Positions 1-11,799 of a stretch of DNA of 64,000 nt are shown here, piece after piece (the stretch's first letter is position 1; each line of letters opens with the position of its first letter). The DNA lies in the NCBI GenBank assembly GCA_035048485.1, contig CM068590.1:13896776-13960775 (forward strand), read 5' to 3'. This DNA is from Pteria penguin. Its lineage: Eukaryota > Mollusca > Bivalvia > Pterioida > Pteriidae. Made by a program: the position numbers and the translations under genes. The notes below the pieces were generated by a model. That model saw only the letters and a program-made list of their open reading frames with translations, was not told the origin of the DNA and made no database searches.

Positions 1-130
1 TACATTGTACAACTATAGCGCAGATTCTGATATATAAGATACATGTAAACACGCGTGCCATTCCTTACTTTATAAATGTACTAAAAGGTAAGTGTTTTCT
101 TTATCTTTATGTGTGTTATTATTTTGTTAA

Positions 131-219
131 AAGTGATCATGCAAATCGTGATCCGCCTCTGGATCATACGCCACTGCCCAAAGGGCGTAAAACTAGAGGC
201 GGATCACGATAAAATCACC
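131..219. repeat. Short foldback (inverted repeat)
   Basis: Arms at 145-160 and 195-210 are exact 16-base reverse complements (ATCGTGATCCGCCTCT), and weaker pairing extends outward to 131 and 219. The loop is about 34 bases and contains a smaller CGCC/GGCG pairing. It looks like a tiny MITE-type foldback; no coding content. Confidence 0.7.
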
Positions 220-241
220 TTTGGTTCATATTAGTGATCTT

Positions 242-385
242 CAGTGGCGGATCAAGGATTTCCGATTTTGGGGGGACACATGAAAGTCCAGTATTAGCCA
301 AAATTCTCAACTAGTTTAGTTGCCAGATTGGACGTTTTAGTCATGAATGTGGCATAAAAAGTAGGGAGCCCTAAATCCGCCACTG
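242..385. mobile_element. Short CAGTGGCGGAT inverted-repeat element, copy 1
   Basis: Begins CAGTGGCGGATC and ends ATCCGCCACTG, so the ends are inverted repeats about 11 bases long around a 144-bp non-coding body. TCTT is present on both flanks (238-241 and 386-389), which may be a target duplication or chance. Related copies lie near 13.2, 18.9 and 51.5 kb. It reads as a non-autonomous DNA-transposon derivative (MITE-like). Confidence 0.7.
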
Positions 386-389
386 TCTT

Positions 390-1720
390 CATTGCAAAAT
401 ACTTTAGTGAAGGCAGGAAAGAAAAAAGGAGGGGGTATTTGAAATGTAATAATTATCTCAATTTATTAACAAGTATCTGCATTTTTAGCATAAGAGTGGG
501 AGAGATAAGTAGGCGTAGCGAGGTTATACTTTGATCAAATCTGGTATGCGTTTCTTGTGTACGTTCATTTATCCACACCCAACAATAATCGAAAGTACTT
601 GTTATTGTAAAACTGCTATTACATGAACCTTATACGATTTTGGGGTTATTTTTCTCTTCTATGGTGTCGACCAATTTCTTGTCGGAATGGATTACAGAGA
701 AAACATATAATCTTCGCCAGATATGCTGATGCACCTTAATTCCCACTTACACGGACCAGGATCGAGTTGTGAATTACATCGCAGCTCTTGATCTTTCTTG
801 ACATTCGACTTCCTTCGGCAAGTGAAAATTCTGATTAATACAATGTTAATTTTTAGTGAACATAGTCTGCATTTGACGTTCAAGGGGATGAAATGGGAAC
901 GTAATTTCTTCCCTTTGTGGCTCGTAACTCATTTGCTATCTTCAAAATTACAGGTTGCCGTTTTCAGACGTGACAGGCTATTTGTGGTAGGGCCGGTAAT
1001 ATACTCTGGAATTGCTGGATCCTCCTTCGATGTTTTCCGTGATAGGCTGGTCAAGTACGATCGTATTGAATCCATGATATTACACAGATTTTCGTATTCC
1101 GTTTATAAATCGCCCAGCAACCTTCTCTCCCCACTTCCTCCCCACAAAAGAGATCAAGGGGCAAGTACACATACACAAACACACACACAAAAGTAAAAAT
1201 ATGGGATGGAACTATATGTGTAGATTTCGCCAGTTACCTGTTAAGTATAACATAAACCACCAGTCAACCCAAAACCCTTTTTAGAAAGAAAACCTTTCTA
1301 AATATTAACTATTAAGTTTACCCTCGCCAATACGTACGTCTTTGTATTGCATGTATTTATTTCTGTGGATTGTTTACCGTGACACTTCACTGAACGACCA
1401 CAAATAATAATAATTAAAAAAATTCCAAAAAAGGGAGGGGGACACGAAATTGCAACAAGCTTGTTACCTGCTACAGAATGAGTCACTGTGGATTATTCAA
1501 AGGAAAAGTCAAATAAAAATGTTGCCTATTTGTAAATTTTTTACCAAACAGAATGTAAAATAGATTTAAATGGCTTTTGACTGTCGACATGTTAGTCTTT
1601 ACAAACAGTCACATTTGAATACTGGGTTTCACAAATGCGCCTAATAAGGAAATATACCTCATTTTGTTAGATAGTTAGTAGATATGCGTTCACATGATCC
1701 TGTCCGTGTCACTTAAAACA
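390..1720. other. Intergenic stretch without a supported gene
   Basis: AT-rich sequence with a purine-rich patch near 420-435 and a CA-rich patch near 1165-1190. Open frames here are short, mostly lack an ATG, and show no recognisable domain or splice structure. Confidence 0.5.
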
Positions 1721-1730
1721 TATGATTTGA

Positions 1731-1900
1731 TGGTTGGTTGATTGGCATTTTACGTCGCTTTCAACAATATTTCAGTCATATCGCGACATGGAAGCAGGAG
1801 GTAAACAACCTCTTAAATATAGTGGCGCAATTCGGGAATCGAACCCGGATCGTCGGCGCCGCAAGCAAAGCGCTTAACTACTACACCGAGCCTGGCCCCT
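1731..1900 (-). mobile_element. tRNA-derived SINE with 10-bp target duplication
   Basis: On the minus strand the element starts with a tRNA-like head: an A-box-like GTGTAGTAGTTAAG and a B box GGGTTCGATTCCC. Its tail on the plus strand contains the domain around ACGTCGCTTTCAACAATATT. It is flanked by an exact TATGATTTGA duplication at 1721-1730 and 1901-1910. The 170-bp length matches the copy at 55251-55420. Such tRNA-derived SINEs use an internal polymerase III promoter and a LINE partner for movement (family knowledge); the partner is not identified here. Confidence 0.85.
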
Positions 1901-2095
1901 TATGATTTGAGCGTATGTGTTCTGTTAAAAGGTTAATACAAAGGCTGGTACGAACTTTCACTGATTTTGTTTGAAAGAAGTTCATAAATATTTTACTCAA
2001 GTGTACAAATGCACACGGTATTTATAGCTTTATGACACTGTATTCGGTAACCCTTGTATCAATATGCCGTGCCGTGCTGATAATTCTAATCAATG

Positions 2096-2176
2096 GAGGG
2101 AGGCGTTACAGCTCAGTGGATGGGGTGCTCGCTAGTGACCGAGAGATGTCAGGTCCGACTCCCGCATCTGCCCGCT
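2096..2176 (+). mobile_element. tRNA-like SINE head (fragment)
   Basis: Contains an A-box-like ACAGCTCAGTGGATGGGG and a B-box-like GGTCCGACTCCC at tRNA-like spacing. The acceptor ends do not pair, so this is not a functional tRNA gene. It is best read as the 5' head of a SINE; the downstream body (to about 2250) was not recognised. Confidence 0.5.
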
Positions 2177-2338
2177 GCATTCCATAGAAATTTATATCTT
2201 TCCGATTGACCTTTTCCAGGGATGAAAATAAGCGCTCTCCCACTCGCCAATGCGACCAAATTTTGTCTGTGGGCTCCTGAAAATCTAATTTTGATTGCCC
2301 GTAAACGTTTTGCCGCTTTAGTACCGTCGTATTAGTTT

Positions 2339-2393
2339 CGACTGCAACGGAGAGCGGTAGAGACGGAACAAAATAGCTTTTCCGTTGCAGTCG
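2339..2393. repeat. Small exact hairpin
   Basis: CGACTGCAACGGA at 2339-2351 and its exact reverse complement at 2381-2393 enclose a 29-base loop. Imperfect pairing (GTACCGTCGT against ACTACCG) extends the stem. Function unknown; probably a decayed MITE. Confidence 0.6.
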
Positions 2394-2689
2394 TAACTAC
2401 CGTCCAATTTGATCGATGTCAATGAGATGCTCTTCTTGCTGTTAAAATTTCTGTCAGCAAAAAGCGCCCTCGACCTCGTTGTCAATGTCATCATCAATCG
2501 GAACTCCTCACCTGTCTACCAACTGTTTGTTGAGTAAACACACGAGATTCATATTGAACAAGAACGGAGGGAATGTGGAGACACATTCTCGAAGTCGGCT
2601 TGACATCATACTAAGATCTAAACGAAGATAATTCCCGAAAAATCCTGATGATGACCTTGGAAATAAACTCTGTGTTTATCATAGACCGT

Positions 2690-2782
2690 AAGCCGGCGTG
2701 GCCTAGTGGTATCGCGCTGGACTCCTGATCTGATGCCGTCACCACGTACGTGAAATATTCGTGGTGTGACGTTAAACAAAAG

Positions 2783-2809
<27 letters not shown>
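2690..2809 (+). mobile_element. tRNA-derived SINE, internally deleted, AATC tail
   Basis: Starts AGCCGGCGTGGCCTAGTGG (tRNA-like head with A box). It lacks a B box, continues with GTGAAATATTCGTGGTGTGACGTTAAACA and ends in an AATC tetranucleotide tail. The flanks carry the duplication ATCATAGACCGT at 2678-2689 and 2810-2821. Same family as the minus-strand copy at 43705-43832. Confidence 0.85.
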
Positions 2810-2814
<5 letters not shown>

Positions 2815-3429
2815 AGACCGTTATGCAATTATACTGAATTATATTTTGAGCACAAGAGCTAAAGGAGATTTAAAGCTTCTGAACTTCATTGAGGAATCTC
2901 ACGACAATTGACTCCCTTTCCTTCCTCGAATTCTATATGACCGTAGTTTGTAAAATGAGATTTCAAAATATTAGATTCTTCGTAGAAAGCGATGATAAAT
3001 CCCAAGACTTATCCCCCAACAAGTATGATGCAAATTGAGTCTTGTGACCAGTCCGACTTCAAGAATCCAAGATGTTCTCCAAACCAGGGGCCCCAAATCG
3101 CAAATACGATGATCGAAACTCGTACTTTAAATAGTGCGATAAGAAGAGGACACGGTCATTTAATCTAAGATTTAGATGTGAGTGAGGAGAGTGAATGTGA
3201 GGATGAGATCTGAGTGAGGATGAACATGTATGAAAGGTTGAGGCAGATTGAGCATGAAATTGAAAGAGAGCAATTGTATAATTACTCTGGTTTGTTAATT
3301 AATTAAATTGGAGTAATAAATGAAGTAAAATGTCATTTTGAATGTGGGCTAATTGTTTTAAATGTGGGCACCTAAAATATTTGACTTGGGGGCCCACTTT
3401 GCCCCTAAAATTTCAGCGAATTTTCATCC

Positions 3430-3610
3430 CTGTGACTTCTCAAAGCAGGGAGAGATCATTTACGTGCCACGACTGCCGTATTACGGGACCTCGGTCTTCA
3501 TTGTCACATCCGAATCACAGTACACCGGTAGGCCAAAGGAGGTAGTCGAACCCGGGACCTCAAGGTTTCAAGCCGAGCACCTCATATACTGGGCTACACC
3601 GGCTTTTCGT
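3430..3610 (-). mobile_element. tRNA-derived SINE, minus strand
   Basis: Read on the minus strand it opens AAGCCGGTGTAGCCCAGTA (A-box region), then has GGGTTCGACTACC as B box about 40 bases later. No clean target duplication was found, so the outer borders are approximate. Confidence 0.65.
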
Positions 3611-3659
3611 TATTTTTATTCGAAGACGGCATTGTAACGAGGAAAAAATAAGGAAAGGG

Positions 3660-4820
3660 GGGGGGGGTTGTGTCTGAACTTTGTGTATGTTTATATTTTT
3701 ATATTTTCTTTTTTACGATAATTAAATTAATTAATTATTGGTATTTGTTTATAAGTTTAACAAGTGACCTGACAAAATGAAGTTTAGCAAATGACTTGAC
3801 AAAATGAAAAGAGAGATAACTCGTGTAAGATTTTTAAAACTTCTTTGACAGAAAAAGAAAGTAAACTCTGGGTTAGTACTTATATGTCTAACACTTTGTT
3901 TTCACTTAAAGCCTCAGGAAGATTATTTCACTTATGAGGGGCGGCACCTATATTGTGCAAGACTTCATAACTTTGTATCTTTACGGCAGAACCGCTCGAT
4001 GTTATAGGAGGTCTGGGTCGAATCTGTCTGATCCGAAGGACTTAAAGGGATGAAGAAGATGAATAAACATCTTACATAACAGCTGATTGATTGATTGATT
4101 ATTCAAAGAACAATTAACTCAGTATTCACAATATTTCGGTCTTCTGGCTTTCTTCTAGTGAATTTTATTGGTATTGGTGGCTTAAGCTATGCAATATCCA
4201 TCATATTTCATAACCGATACATGAAAAATTACAATTAACAAAGAATTACGTCATAGCGTATACGCGTATAACATTTAGCGCGTTTCCGCTAAAATAACTT
4301 ATTCAATATATAGCGTTATTACAAATATAACTATAAGATAATAACTATATTATACATATATTAATTAACAAAGATGTTATATATGAGGTGTCTGATAGGT
4401 TGAGAGGACAGAGGAGGTAAAAAAAGAGGAGGGGGTGGGGGAGCGGGAAAGGGAAATTATGTAGTAAGGGGTGGGGGTCTTACACTGATTTTAAAATGAC
4501 AAAAATAATCACATAAGATGTTCTCAAATAAGTGGGAGGGAGGAAGTAGGGTGGAGGGAGTGTAACATTAAGACAATATATGAAAAACAAGATAACTATA
4601 AAATACATATAATAATTAACAATTATGTAATACATAAAGTATCGGATCGGGTGAAAGGGAAGAGGAGTTAGGAGACTAGACTAGGGAGGAGGATCTTCCA
4701 TTAATTAAAAATGACAAATATAACCACACTGGTTGTTTGTAAATATGTGGGAGGGAGGAGGTGGGAGGAGAGGGGGGGGGGCGGAGGTGGGAGAAGGGTA
4801 CCCTATATCCACTTCTCATT
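3660..4820. other. Gene-free stretch with purine-rich tracts
   Basis: Contains a G run near 3658-3668 and long G/A-rich segments near 4420-4475, 4535-4560, 4645-4695 and 4745-4800. Related segments such as AAAATGACAAAAATAATCACA (near 4494) and AAAATGACAAATATAACCACA (near 4708) recur between the purine tracts, suggesting an old local duplication of about 200 bases. No coding signal. Confidence 0.45.
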
Positions 4821-4824
4821 TAAG

Positions 4825-5062
4825 CCTAGCCCCCTCGTGTGCGTGCTTGGCTCGTGACCGATACGTTCCGGGTTCAAATCCAGTCGGGAACTCGTTGGTG
4901 TCCTGTCTTTCGGACGATACACGTATTTATAAAACCTAGGTCCCGTATTAAGGCAGATGTGGTACCTAGACGATACCACGCTGCTTCTGAAGGGTATTTT
5001 GGGTAGGTGTAACCTTTTTGCGCATTGCATCAAGCAGAAGCGGACACCAGATAAGGTCTAAA
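4825..5062 (+). mobile_element. tRNA-derived SINE, plus strand
   Basis: Has the B box GGGTTCAAATCCAGT near 4870. The typical body of this SINE class follows: GGTGTCCTGTCTTTCGGACGA, then CCTAGGTCCCGTATTAAGG and a CTGCTTC motif. The same body order occurs in the copy at 5927-6172. Ends are approximate. Confidence 0.65.
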
Positions 5063-5568
5063 ATCTTATTGTTGCGTAAATAAAATTCAAACAATCCACG
5101 GAACCTACCATATCTCAACAATGTCCTCTATTTTTGTAACACTTGTTGAAAAATGCGACAATTTCATATATAAAGAATCCTTTTATAGAAAAAAAAAGTG
5201 TAACAGGAAAATGCTCTCAAGTGCCTTTCTCATTAGTGGAAAACATGCGCACTTGAACTCAGAATATTTGCAACTTTCACTGGGAAGATGAAGTTCATTT
5301 ACTTAATATATATTGACATGAACAATAGGAGAGTTTGTGTAGTGATGTAATTTCCTTCGGGGTAAGATGATGGTATAAAGAACAATGTGACCATAAAGTA
5401 TGGAGTGAAAATATTTTGATTTTAAATATGCTTAGGGATTTCGTTGATATTTTTCATGTGTGATAGATAGAGGATGTGAACGAGGTTTTGTAAGCTATAA
5501 TGGATTATACCAGCACTACTCACTAAAGGTGAAAAATGCATTTACTGTGTCCATATCATGCTTAGAAT

Positions 5569-5751
5569 AGACCATATTCCGGTTTGGATAACTGCTGTCT
5601 GTTTGTCCGAGCAAATAAATTTTGGCGTTGTTTTTCATAGTGATGTCATAGTGCATGATATAGATTCATTATAACGTCACTATGAAAAACAACGCCAAAA
5701 GGTATAAGCTCGGACAAAAAGTCGTCATTTATCAAAACCGGAGTATGGTCT
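5569..5751. mobile_element. Foldback MITE, ~180 bp
   Basis: The two halves are near-complete reverse complements. AGACCATATTCCGGTTTGG at the left pairs with the right end ACCGGAGTATGGTCT. GTCCGAGC pairs with GCTCGGAC, and the inner arms TTTTGGCGTTGTTTTTCATA and its complement match exactly. About 35 bases of loop lie between 5640 and 5675. No coding capacity. Confidence 0.8.
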
Positions 5752-5926
5752 GTTTACAAACCAGATATAAACGTTATATGAATGCATATACATGTACCAA
5801 AGTGTTTGGCTGGATTTCAGATTAATTCAGGTCTATAGATTGAAAGTGTCCATCCGTCTGTCTGTCCATCCAATCGTTCTGCTGTCTGTCTGCTTTTTTA
5901 ATGATATGGAATTATGGCTATATTCA

Positions 5927-6172
5927 CACCTAATTCGATGTAGCCCATTTCGTGACCGAAAGTTGTAGGGTTCGACTCCCGCCGTGGGTGCACCTGTGTC
6001 CTTGTCTTTTGGATGAGACAGGAACAAGCAAGGTCACGTGTCATGATAGGCGTGACACGTAAAAGATCCCTTGCTGCTTCGGGTGGGTCCGTTGCAAAAG
6101 TAGAATTTTCTATGCATTGTATCATGCAGATGCCGTCATCATATACGTGAAACAATAACCAGTCAATCAATG
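5927..6172 (+). mobile_element. tRNA-derived SINE with 8-bp target duplication
   Basis: tRNA-like head with B box GGGTTCGACTCCC near 5968. The body TGTCCTTGTCTTTTGGATGA then CGTGACACGTAAAAGATCCC follows, and the 3' end reads AGTCAATCAATG. TATATTCA flanks both sides (5919-5926 and 6173-6180). This is the most complete plus-strand copy of the AATC-tailed SINE family here. Confidence 0.8.
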
Positions 6173-6867
6173 TATATTCATACTTAGAATTGTAAAAGAA
6201 AGTAATAGGGAAGCACGTATTAGATTCCCATATACAATAAACCCACGGCGGGGGCATTTGTTTAACAAACATACAGTTCCTTTAAAAATAAATTTACCCC
6301 ACAGAATCTTCTGATAAAACGATGCTTATTTCCGTTCTCTGCCCCCCCCCCCCCCTTATTTTTTGAGTCATTGTGTGATGTATATAAACAAAACCTCGTA
6401 CTACTTTACCCACTTGACATATAGAGGTCAAAGTTGACTTTTTGCAGTAGTCGCCAAGGAGCAGGATAGCATTTACGAGCTTGTCAATCCTACAACAAAC
6501 AGACAATGCGTTGTTGATCTCGACCGGAAGAGCGATATGCATGCAACACTATACTTTTCTGTTTTCAGACTATACATAGTCAGTTCCTACAACGAAATTG
6601 CATGGCCTATATTATTTAATAAGTTGTTTTGTTTTGATTTGCTCCAAGTAGTGTTTCCGTTTGTACTCGTATGGTACTTTAATGGTATGTTTTATCGAGC
6701 GAAAGGTGTAACGAAACATTAACAATAACTTCTTACTCGGTTGATAAAGGAATTTTCATTTATCTTCTCTTTCACAGGTTGCATAACGAAGAGAACTATA
6801 TATAGACACAGCCTCGTGTGAATGAAAACATATGTAAATTTGGGTGTAAATTTCACTAACGCAACAC

Positions 6868-8646
6868 ATGGAGAGTGCGGACGAGGTTCATTCGGAATAC
6901 AAATTAATTCAGCTCGGTGCGTTAGGAGCGGGCCTTTCCCGATTTTGGGACGACGGAAGTCTCTCTGATGTCACAATAGAGGTGGGGAAGAAAACATTCA
7001 AGTGTCATAAAGTTGTACTAGCTTCTGTGTCCTCATACTTTGATTCTATGTTTGGATCTGGAATGCGGGAGAGCATAACAGGAAATGTAAGACTAGAGGA
7101 CACCAACCCGGAAGTATTTTCCGTTTTACTTCAGTTTGTGTATAAAGGCGAGATAACATTGGATTTTGCACGAGCTAGTGACCTAGTTGAAATGGCCTCT
7201 TTTTTGCAGATAACATCTCTGCAACGTATATGTGAAAAGTATTTGGTTCCTTTAGTGACAGAGAAAAACTGTGTGCGGTTATGGAAGACGGCGGAATTGA
7301 ATAATTGTGAAATGCTCCGCAGCAAATCTTTAGAGGTTATAAACATGTATTTCCCAGCTATTTCTAACACAAGAGAATTTCTTGATTTGGATATTGATGA
7401 AGTTGTGAAAATCATCGCCAGTGAAAATTTACAGGTTGAGAGTGAAGAAGACTTGTGTAAGATCTTATTCAAATGGTTTGCCAAAGACGAACTCCGAAAG
7501 CAGTATGCAGAAGATGTTTTCGAACATGTCCGACTTCCGCTTCTGCGCCCCGAGTTCTTACTTAAACTAGAAAATGTTCCGTATATAAAAAATAACGAGA
7601 AGTGTCTAGAATACATAAGTGAAGCTAAAAATTACCAATTATTACCAGCACGGCAGCATGAATTCGAAAATTTTAGAACGCATGTACGTTCCACTTCGGA
7701 TTTGGAGGAAGTTGTTGTTGTGCTAGGGGGATGTGAATCCACGAAGCCGCCATACACTAGATCTCGATCTGCGTACTGCTACAGCTTCCGAGAAAGAAAA
7801 TGGTTTGAAATTGCACCGCTTCCATACGATCCCGGCATCGAGTTCGCTTCCGTTACGTACCACAATGACATTTACATTTCCGGTGGAGGAATGATGCAAT
7901 TAAGTTTCTTATGGTATGACATCGGGAAAAACAAATGGCACGTGATGGATTCAATGCTTCGCGGGAGACGCCGCCATGCTAGTCTAGCAGTGGCGGATTC
8001 CGTGTACGTTCTTGGCGGTTACGACAGTGACCGGAAACACGGCGAGCAAATGCTGGACAATGTGGAAAAATACATCATCTCCGAGGCGAAATGGGTGGAC
8101 GCCGGTCATCTAGCTACGGCCGTCAGTTGTTTTACAGTCATTATCCTAGATGATAAAATATACACATTCGGGGGCGAGAAAAACAATCGCATCGACACCG
8201 CTTTGATTCAGTGCTATGACACAATTTCACAGCAAACTAGCAAATTAAGCGCGCGAATTCCGATGGCGTGTAAATTGACGCGCTCTTGCGTCATCAATGA
8301 CAGGATTTTCCTGATATTTTACGACGGTCGAGTGATCGAATTCTTCAAGGACTCTGAGGACAACAATGGACCTATTTGCCGTACCGTCGGGCGGTTTGAT
8401 TCTTTCCAGCGCACCCATTTCGGGGTCATACAGCATCGGGGTGATGTCATCATAGTTGGCGGAGTTATCGAAAACACGAAACCGTGTTCGGACTTCCTTA
8501 AATTCGACACGGAAACTAAAGAATGTAGTACTCTGGAGGATACATTATTTACAGCCAGACTTGTGGACGGATGTGTTAAAATTCTTGTTCCCAAAAAGCA
8601 TTTAGTGCCACTACAAGATGATGAGTACGACAATTCACAATGTTAA
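6868..8646 (+). CDS. Kelch-like protein (BTB-BACK-Kelch), single coding exon
   Basis: 592-residue protein of normal kelch-like length. The BTB domain spans about residues 25-125, with SDVTIEVGKKTFKCHKVVLA and the DSMFGSGMRES segment. A BACK domain follows at about 130-240 (VTEKNCVRLWKTAE). Six degenerate kelch blades lie from about 280 to 575, seen as repeated GG-Y-W patterns such as VVVLGGCES, DIYISGGG and DSVYVLGGYDS. Proteins of this class dimerise through BTB, bind Cullin-3 and present substrates held by the propeller for ubiquitination (family knowledge). The ATG at 6868 precedes the BTB domain at the usual distance. A good splice acceptor (TTCTCTTTCACAG, exon from 6778) lies upstream, so the 5' UTR is probably spliced while the coding region is uninterrupted. 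No stop or frameshift was seen. The vertebrate orthologue cannot be assigned by eye. Confidence 0.93.
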   Translation: MESADEVHSEYKLIQLGALGAGLSRFWDDGSLSDVTIEVGKKTFKCHKVVLASVSSYFDSMFGSGMRESITGNVRLEDTNPEVFSVLLQFVYKGEITLDFARASDLVEMASFLQITSLQRICEKYLVPLVTEKNCVRLWKTAELNNCEMLRSKSLEVINMYFPAISNTREFLDLDIDEVVKIIASENLQVESEEDLCKILFKWFAKDELRKQYAEDVFEHVRLPLLRPEFLLKLENVPYIKNNEKCLEYISEAKNYQLLPARQHEFENFRTHVRSTSDLEEVVVVLGGCESTKPPYTRSRSAYCYSFRERKWFEIAPLPYDPGIEFASVTYHNDIYISGGGMMQLSFLWYDIGKNKWHVMDSMLRGRRRHASLAVADSVYVLGGYDSDRKHGEQMLDNVEKYIISEAKWVDAGHLATAVSCFTVIILDDKIYTFGGEKNNRIDTALIQCYDTISQQTSKLSARIPMACKLTRSCVINDRIFLIFYDGRVIEFFKDSEDNNGPICRTVGRFDSFQRTHFGVIQHRGDVIIVGGVIENTKPCSDFLKFDTETKECSTLEDTLFTARLVDGCVKILVPKKHLVPLQDDEYDNSQC

Positions 8647-9089
8647 TTATGTCTAAATTAATGCCACTGTGCTTGTTAACGTTAACATTTTGATGTTCGT
8701 TTGAGTCTTTCTTGATTATTTTGCTGATTGGTTTTACAAATAAGAGCAGAGCTTTAAAACAGGACCATATGTAGGGGAGGTGATGGAGGGAAGGGGCGGG
8801 GGCTGCAAAACTTGAACATCGTGGCGTTTGATAATATGATAAAAATCGCCCAAAACCACCAAATTATTGGGTGACCCCCTCCATGCCATGCCTCAGTTCC
8901 TATAGCCGTGCAAAACATCTCTGATATACATAGTCATGTTTTTGCATTGGCTGGAATTGTCTGTTACGTACAAAGGTGACATTTTAGTTGACTGTGATAC
9001 CTTTATGAGGGTGTCAGCATAGGTTTTCCTCAAGATATGATTGGTTTTACCATTTAAAGCTTTTGCATATTTGTTCACATGGGTATATG

Positions 9090-10600
9090 ATTTCGATGCC
9101 CTGTTAGTCATTTGGTTTAAACAATATTTTTTTTCCAGAATATGATTTGATACATTGCATTTTAGTTTAAGGAATTGACAACACGAGATTATCTTATGTA
9201 AAGTCATCTCCTTTCATGACCAAGTTTTCTTTGCATTTGAAAAAAAGGTAAATTATTGCTCATATTATCAGCAGGGGCTATGCATGGGACCAAATTGTTC
9301 GTCATGTGATTTGAAGTGCTATTTGACTAACTTTATTTACGGGACATATGTGTTCGGCCTTCTTTGTTGTAAGTCATGTGACATTAATTTGTTAACATGT
9401 CAGCTTGGGGTCTGACCATATTGTTAGTCATATGATTTAGAATACTTGTAAACTTTCTCTGTATGGGGTGTGTGTGTGTGTGTGTGAAAATATTGTTAAT
9501 CATATGATTTATAGTTTTTGTTAACATTGTCAACATAGGGTACATCCATGTGCTTGACTGCAATAATAGAGGAAGTGATATGAAATCAAGAAGTAGCTTG
9601 TCCGCTTTGGGAACAGGTTTGATTAATTTAATCTTTTGTTACCGTTGTCAGAATGAAATATGTGGTAAACCATATTGTTTCCATTTGCTAACATTGTGTT
9701 AAATGGTTGACCTTCGTGTTAGTATTTGATAACATTTTCAATATGGGATATATGTTTGAGAATTTTGTTAGCATTTGCATATGATGGCTGTATAGAATCT
9801 GCATTTGGCGTTCCTCTTAGCATTTGATAACATTGTACATATAGAATATGTATTTGGCCAACTTAGTAAGCATTTGATAACACTTCTTTATGGAATATGT
9901 ATTTGGCTATCATTTTAGCCATTTACTAACATTGTCAATATTTAATAACATTGTTGTTATGGAATATATATTTGGCCATTGTCACTATTGAATATGTATT
10001 TTGCCAACTTGTTAGTCATTTACTTGCATCGTCAATATAGAACATGTATTGGTCCAACTTGTTAGTTGTTTACTAACGTTGTCAATAAAGAATGTGTATT
10101 GAGCCAACTTGTAAGTCATTTGCTAACATTGTTGTTATGGAATATGTATTTGGCCAGCTTGTTAATCATTTGCTAATGTTGTCAATACGGTATATGGTTT
10201 TAGCCATCCTTTAGTCATTTGTCAACATTGTCAATATGGAATATGTTTTTGGCCATTTTTGGTCATTTGCTAACATTGTTAATATAGAGTATTACATGGT
10301 AATTTTTTTTAGTCATTTGCTAACGTTGTCAATATGGAATATACATTTGATCATCTTGTTAGTGATTTGCTAACATAATGCTTACGGAATATGCATATGG
10401 CAATTTTGTTAGTCATTTGTTTACATTGTCCGTATAAAGCACGTATTTGGCAAACATGTTAGTCTTTTGCTAACCTTGTCAATATGGTACATATATTCGA
10501 CTGACTTGTTAGTCATATGGAATATGTATTGACTATGTGTTAGTCATTTACTAACATTGTCAGTAAAGAATATGTATTTGACCATTTTGTTCACATTGCC
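9090..10600 (+). repeat. Degenerate tandem array, ~52-bp unit
   Basis: A long run of diverged units built on GTTAGTCATTTGCTAACATTG then TCAATATGGAATATGTATTTGGCCAACTT. Starts at 10008, 10061, 10111 and 10161 give a period near 50-53 bases. Units are best preserved between 9900 and 10560 and fade towards 9090. The array begins about 450 bases after the kelch-like stop codon, so the distal 3' UTR could run into it. A TG microsatellite sits inside near 9470-9485. No coding role. Confidence 0.8.
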
Positions 10601-11795
10601 TTACATTCTAAGTAGATCTTGATATGTAGTCATGGTTTTGGACCACCACAGTTTCGACCTTGACCTGCAGTTCTGGTTCTAGTCTACCACAGTTTCAGCT
10701 TTGAGGAGAAATGATGATCGTGTGCAGAAAATTAACACATGGACTGGTATATAATTTCTTAAACTGATGCATTACTAAAAGTATCCACATGATTAGGGAT
10801 ACTGACTTGATACTAATGCATTGCTAAAGTTACTAGCAATAGTTTGATGGGCTGTGTTAGTAGCCAGTGTAATAAAAAGATTTTTGGGTTATTTAGGGAT
10901 AAACGGAGTTGACTATAGGTCCATCAGTCTATCAGACCTTCTGTCTGTCTCGCTCGTTTTCAAGACTTTTCTTGGCCATGCTTACAAATATCAAGGTGAG
11001 ACATGATGGCAAGCTTCCGCATGAGGAGTTACATATCAATTTCGACTTTGGTAACAGTTGATCCTTTTTTCCCAGAGTTATTGTCCTTTGTTCAAAATCC
11101 GTTCTCAGCAATAGATGACATGTATCGCTACAGCAATACGCTTGATAAATTTTCGGTTATTGACTCACTTCCTAGATTACTGTGTCTTTAAGCGGACATG
11201 TACAAAACTGTATTGTTTCTATCCCACAGATTAATCATCTGTGGGAACGCTCCATACATTATGCATGGCCACATTTTATAACGTGTGTGGGTGGGGGGAA
11301 GGTATGTGTGTGTGAGGGTGTGTGTGTCATTGAACTATATTTCTATCGTCAATATGTTTGTGGTGTACATGACGGGTGTCTGGCTGACAGAAAGGTCTCA
11401 CGTTTGAGTTTATGAAGTCTATAAATGTTGCCAATGTCACTCTGAGAGAGCATCAGTTGATATCATAATCTACTTTTAAGGCCAAAATAAAAAAAAAAAT
11501 CAAATTTCTGTTCTTATTCCATATACATGTACGATTTTGATATAATTTAATTCAACGTGTAATTTCACATGATATGCATTTCAATTTAGTCATAACTTTA
11601 TGCTGTTGAACAATAAATAATGAAGTGGTAATTATTTTGCTTTTCGATCAGAACCTGGTGTGAATATAGAATGACTTTGGTTGCCCCGAGGTTTAAAAAG
11701 ATTGTTGTTTTCAGACAATGGTGTATCACCATTTATTTGATATTGTTTAGATGAAAACGCCTTGGTGAGATGTAAAACATGAGAATACGAAAGTA
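10600..11795. other. Intergenic stretch without a supported gene
   Basis: Contains a GT/GGGG-rich patch at 11280-11335 and an A run near 11490. A small exact hairpin occurs at 11221-11244, where ATCCCACAGATTAATCATCTGTGGGA pairs with itself. No domain-bearing open frame. Confidence 0.45.
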
Positions 11796-11799
11796 ACTG

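Noticed and set aside
798..1196. 132-codon plus-strand open frame
   Set aside because: Does not start with ATG, has no recognisable domain or repeat structure, and ends in a CA-repeat-derived tail.
2096..2176. Possible functional tRNA gene
   Set aside because: A and B boxes are present but the acceptor stem does not pair; SINE head is a better reading.
9090..10600. CRISPR-like or regularly spaced array
   Set aside because: Units are contiguous and diverged with no unique spacers, and the genome is eukaryotic.
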